Positions 60,166-64,000 of a DNA stretch of 64,000 bases are shown here, in pieces (the stretch's first letter is position 1; the number at the start of each line of letters is the position of its first letter). The notes beneath the pieces are model-generated. The model did not search any database, was not told the DNA's origin, and worked only from the letters and a program-made list of their open reading frames with translations. The stretch covers positions 63,196,397 to 63,260,396 of the forward strand of contig NC_037088.1 of assembly GCF_002994745.2 (NCBI RefSeq), given 5' to 3'. The position numbers and the translations under genes were made by a program. The stretch comes from Rosa chinensis. Lineage: Eukaryota > Streptophyta > Magnoliopsida > Rosales > Rosaceae.

Positions 60166-61345
60166 GCATGGATCCCGGGGAGACTGAGAATTACTGAGAG
60201 AGTAGACAAAACCAACATAGTCAAAAGGTAGATCGAGGTTGTTGGCCTACGACTCTCTGATGCCAAAGATAGAAATCTATGGGAATATTGACAGGGTTAG
60301 GGTACAGAAGGAGTAGTTGCTTATCATAAATGAGAGTGAATGCATGTATATATATATATATACTTATATAGAGTGGGTTAGGACTTGTCTCCTTTCCATT
60401 TCTAATATGAGACTAAATGTGGCACAGTGATGTTCACCTGGCCAGCATCTGACCAAAAAATGTATACTCAATAACCTTTAGATTTACATCTAAGGGTGGA
60501 AAATAAAACACCTCAACTTAATGATAATTTTCTCTGTTATCCAACAACGATTGAACATTATTTTCTTGGTCAACAACTGACTAGATGAACATTTTCATAA
60601 TGTGGCATACTAAAATTGGTAATGTGAGATCAGAACCTCCACTAGACCGGGCCCTAGGGGTAGTACCAGTAAATGTATGTGTCGAGTCTTGGGCCCACCT
60701 TGTAGAGTTGGGTCACAAGTGTCTGTCAGTGGGCCCTACTCTGCTCCCGCCTGGTCTGATGGCCGAGTATTTGTGGTGTTTTTACTCAGCACATAACTGG
60801 TATGAACAAGTTCACCAAGTCCTTAGTCAAGAGCTCTCTTAGGTGAGAAGTTTGTTTTTCAAGTGTAAACGGTGCAAGTACCGACTAGACACCTAACAAG
60901 AGTAGAGTATGGCCCACTATGAGACACTTGGGATCCAACTCTACAATGTGGGCCCAGGCCCCGACACATACGCTGACCGAAACCACCCCTGTGGTTAAAC
61001 CACCCCTGTGGTTTGGTCAAGTGGAGGTTCTAACCTCACATTACCAATTTTAGTAAGCCATATTTAGTCCCACATTAAAAATGGAAAAGAGACAATTCCC
61101 TAACCCACACTACATGCATTCACTCTCATTTATACCAAGCAAGCAACTACTCTTTCAATTCATACCCTTACTCTATCAATATTCTCATATATATCTGATT
61201 TAGGCATCGGAGAGTTGTAGGCCTGCAAACTCAGTCTACCCTCTAATTTTGTTTGTTTTGACGAGTAATAGAACCCGATTGATAATCTGCTGATTCTGCT
61301 CTTTCAATCATTCTCAGTCCCCCCGATAACCGCGCACAAACAACC
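60166..61345. repeat. Long imperfect inverted repeat upstream of the GT64 gene
   Basis: The left arm (about 60166-60775, including a 183-bp insertion) and right arm (about 60895-61345) are reverse complements over most of their length. Examples are ATGAGAGTGAATGCATGTA against CATGCATTCACTCTCAT, and AAAATTGGTAATGTGAG against CTCACATTACCAATTTT. The arms are separated by roughly 120 bp. They carry no coding frame with a known domain; the words resemble LTR-type sequence, but that origin is unproven. Confidence 0.75.
60425..60599. mobile_element. hAT-like MITE nested in the left arm of the inverted repeat
   Basis: It is flanked by an 8-bp direct repeat ATGTGGCA (60417-60424 and 60600-60607). The right arm of the inverted repeat lacks the insert and acts as an empty site. 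The ends CAGTGATGTTCA and TGAACATTTTCA are imperfect inverted repeats. The 8-bp duplication fits the hAT superfamily. Confidence 0.65.
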
Positions 61346-61649
61346 CAAGTCCCTAATAAGGCTTCCGACTTGAAAACATATCTTGTTTGTCCTTTGTTGG
61401 ACCGGGCCTTACTCAATTACTTCTCAACTATCAGATCCGGCCCAACTCTCAACCCCTACCCAGCTTTCCCCAAATACAACCGCCTTTTGGGACACGTACT
61501 CTCCCTCCCATTCCCAACTGCCACCTCCGGTACGCAGTGGCGAAGTACTCAACTCCCCTCTCACTCTTCACCACCCTCACATCTTCACAATGTCAACCTC
61601 CAACCCAAACACCACCACCGTCCGATCTCCCAAACCTTAACGCTTCCCA

Positions 61650-62848
61650 ATGTCCACAACCATCTCCATCCGCGACTCCGCCCCCACCGCCGCTATGGCC
61701 GCAGCCATATCCTCCTCCGACATGAATGGCGGATTCTACTCCCCAGCCAAAGCCAAAGCCGCCTCCAGACCCCTCTTCAGCCCACGCTTCCCGCCATTTC
61801 GGCGTCTCCGCCACCTCTTTTGCCCGCGCAAGCTCAGACTCGTCGCCTCTGTTTTCCTTCTCTGCTTCGTCGTTTTCCTCTCCTCCAGGCTCAGCTCTCT
61901 CATGGGCTGGCTCCCTCCCCAACCCAACTCCTCATTTCCAAGGTACAAATCAAAACTCAAACCTCATTTTATTTATACTACAATTTCGGTTTTGATAAAT
62001 CAAAAATCTTCAGGGGTGGTGGATTCACTGTTCTGATAAACACATGGAAGCAAAGCTCTGCTTTGAAACAATCGGTTGCTCACTATGCCACGTGTGATGG
62101 GGTTGCTGCTATTCATGTGGTGTGGTCTGATAGTGATCCACACTCAGAAACAATGAAGGCTCGTCTTGAAAAGATGGTGTTTTCAAAATCAAGAGCGGCT
62201 CAAAAACTTGACTTTAGGTTTGGGATGAGGCAGGATGAGGATTTGAACAATAGGTTTAAGCCGATTGAGGGGATGAAAACTGATGCTGTGTTTTCGGTTG
62301 ATGATGATGTGATTGTCTCGTGTGACACATTGGATTTTGCTTTCGGAGTTTGGCAGTCTGCGCCGAATGGTATGGTTGGGTTCACTCCGAGAATGCATTG
62401 GATTGATGAGGAGGTTAGTGTAGTTTGAAATGTTTTGATAGGGAAATGGTGATGGATTGTGTGTTTTCGATTTTTTTTTTTTTGATTGATGTGTTTGTTT
62501 GGATGGAAATTGATACAGAAGAGTGGCGTGGCGAATTATGAGTATGAGGGATGGTGGTCAGTTTGGTGGATGGGGACATACAGCATGCTGCTTCCGAAAG
62601 CTGCATTCTTTCATAGGAAATACTTGGATTTGTATACTTACGATATGACCGCATCCATTCGTGATTATGTCACCAGGGAAAGGTAGATATAAAAACATAT
62701 GTGACATATGGCTATTAGCTCTCATTTGCTTATGTGCTGCCACTGGTTTTATACTTTGAATTGATGTGTTTATGCAGAAACTGTGAAGATATTGCTATGT
62801 CATTGCTTGTTGCTAATGCCACCGGTGCACCTCCGATTTGGGTGAAAG
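61650..62848 (+). CDS. GT64 family glycosyltransferase (exostosin-like, EPC1/GMT1 type), 5' four exons
   Basis: Exons: 61650-61942, 62014-62413, 62519-62682, 62778-62848, all GT-AG and in phase, giving 309 visible residues; the gene continues beyond the window. The N-terminal cytosolic part has basic residues, followed by a signal anchor at about 63-80 (LRLVASVFLLCFVVFLSS), as for a type II Golgi membrane protein. The catalytic region starts at GGFTVLINTW. It contains the divalent-metal-binding Asp194-Asp196 (FSVDDDV), then FTPRMHW, YEYEGWWSVWWMGTYSMLLPKAAF and NCEDIAMSLLVA, all typical of GT64 (the fold of EXTL2). Plant GT64 proteins add hexoses to GIPC sphingolipids or act in wall and adhesion functions; which subfamily this is cannot be decided here. 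The start at 61650 is the first ATG in frame with the domain; an ATG at 61695 is an alternative. It is the intact parent-type copy of the relics scattered among the TNLs. Confidence 0.9.
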
Positions 62849-64000
62849 GTAGGTTTCGCATTTCCTTTTCTTGACATTTATATATCTGCAAATTAATTTG
62901 GATGTAAGACTCAGGCTTTGTGTTGATGTCCAAATGACTATAGTTAGATTGTCTTTTGGCAGAAATAAGGCTATTGCTCTCTCTATATAAACTGAAACAA
63001 TTAGATTTTTTCTTTTTGGAGATATTGAAAATGAAATAATAACTTATGACTTGTGAACCACTCTAATGAATAAACCTATACAATAGCTTGTCCAATGCAT
63101 ATTCGGACACCCCAAATTGAGTGAAGCCATCACTGTGTGAAACATTTTACTTGTTTGAAAACTTCTTCACTCATTTGTAAAACTTACCTTTACCTGTAAT
63201 TGTAAAGAAATCAGAACAGAAACGAAGTTTGTCTTACTCAACGAAATGATGTTTTCAATGGAATAACACCAAATATCAAGTCAAAATATTGCAGAACATT
63301 GCATTGTTCGTGTCCACCTTGACAGATAAAACAGAGAGATAGCAAGTCAAATGTTAAAACTTAAACGAGCATCAATTGTATATACTCTTGAGGTATGATA
63401 TGGTAATATATACTCTACTTGAGCATCAATTTATTTAAGGATATCTATTTTTGGAAGTTGCTTAGAGATCAGGAATAATAGACAAAAGGCATATTTAATC
63501 ATATGACTATCGATTCCTAAGTTGTTACTCAAATTGTCATCGAATTAACTGCATTGGATAAGGGAGCATCTGTTACTGCAAACTTAAGTAGATGATTTGA
63601 AGTGTATTACAATTATATGAATATCAGAGGCATGGTCTGGACCTTTAATGTGTATGTTGTACGGTTGTTTAGCAGTAATTGCTTCTCTTTACATTTTCCC
63701 TCACTTTATGTACCTATGTTGAGCAAGCAATACTTGGAAACTGAAGTTCTGAGTATTAGTTGTAGTTCGCATAAAGTAAATGATACTGAGGCTAGTTTTA
63801 GTTGTATGTTCACATACGATTTTGCAAAGAGGAAGTAATAATCAGCAAATATATAGTGTTTTACACAATAAGACTGGAATCTGTTCTTGGCCCAACTGAA
63901 CTGTGCCATAGTAATCTTGAGCTTTTGGTGCTAAGTTCATGTCTAATTTTGTCCCTCTAGCAAATTTGATGTTTATGTTGGTGGGGACACAAACTATGCA
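62849..64000 (+). other. GT64 intron 4 (partial, runs out of the window)
   Basis: The donor is AAAG|GTAGGT. No further GT64 exon was found before the window end. 63715-64000 matches sequence behind TNL-1 (10228-10470), TNL-2 (25440-25680) and TNL-3 (34935-35160), where it precedes a relic of the next exon. By that comparison exon 5 should start very shortly after position 64000. Confidence 0.7.

Noticed and set aside
61370..62428. A 352-codon open frame starting before the GT64 gene
   Set aside because: It runs through the upstream region and intron 1 out of frame with GT64 exon 1 and joins the correct frame only in exon 2. The spliced model from 61650 gives a proper signal anchor and domain start.

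Overview
The window is nuclear DNA of a dicot plant. The evidence is AT-rich introns with GT-AG borders, a plant subtilase, a tandem array of TIR-NB-ARC-LRR (TNL) resistance-type genes (a class absent from grasses) and plant copia, LINE and MITE relics. The style of the TNLs and repeats suggests Rosaceae, but that is an impression and was not tested.

Layout. 1-3843: intergenic DNA and an intronless subtilisin-like protease (SBT1.3 type). 4591-57219: six TNL loci, all on the + strand, here called TNL-1 to TNL-6. They share one exon plan: TIR / NB-ARC / linker plus first LRR / LRR block / C-JID plus tail. TNL-3 (1515 aa), TNL-4 (1349 aa) and TNL-6 (1801 aa) can be read through intact. TNL-1 has a 1-nt deletion in the TIR exon. 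TNL-2 has an 8-nt duplication in the LRR exon. TNL-5 has a nonsense codon, several indels and a large LRR/C-JID deletion. 11831-19260 (between TNL-1 and TNL-2): a decayed Ty1/copia element on the - strand, split by a 2016-bp solo LTR with a 5-bp target duplication. 58007-59209: a LINE RNase H relic, an inverted gibberellin 20-oxidase relic and a copy of the GT64 upstream region. 60166-61345: a long inverted repeat with a nested MITE. 61650 onward: the first four exons of an intact GT64 (exostosin-like) glycosyltransferase, which runs out of the window.

Three architectural observations stand out. First, TNL-4 carries two extra 3' exons encoding a complete group III WRKY domain (WRKYGQK, C-x7-C-x23-H-x-C), giving a TIR-NB-LRR-(C-JID)-WRKY receptor like Arabidopsis RRS1 but without a head-to-head partner gene here. 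Second, TNL-6 has its LRR exon fused in frame to a second NB-ARC and is followed by a second LRR: TIR-NB-LRR-NB-LRR in one reading frame. Third, the spaces between the TNLs are largely decayed pieces of the GT64 gene (exons 2-5 and intron 4), so the amplified unit was TNL plus GT64, and the surviving GT64 lies at the distal edge.

How the parts could work together (inference). The TIR domains are expected NAD-cleaving enzymes activated when LRR/C-JID regions sense a ligand. The WRKY of TNL-4 would act as an integrated bait for effectors that target WRKY factors. Broken copies could still supply TIR-only or truncated products: every intact-frame TIR exon ends so that failure to splice intron 1 gives an immediate stop.
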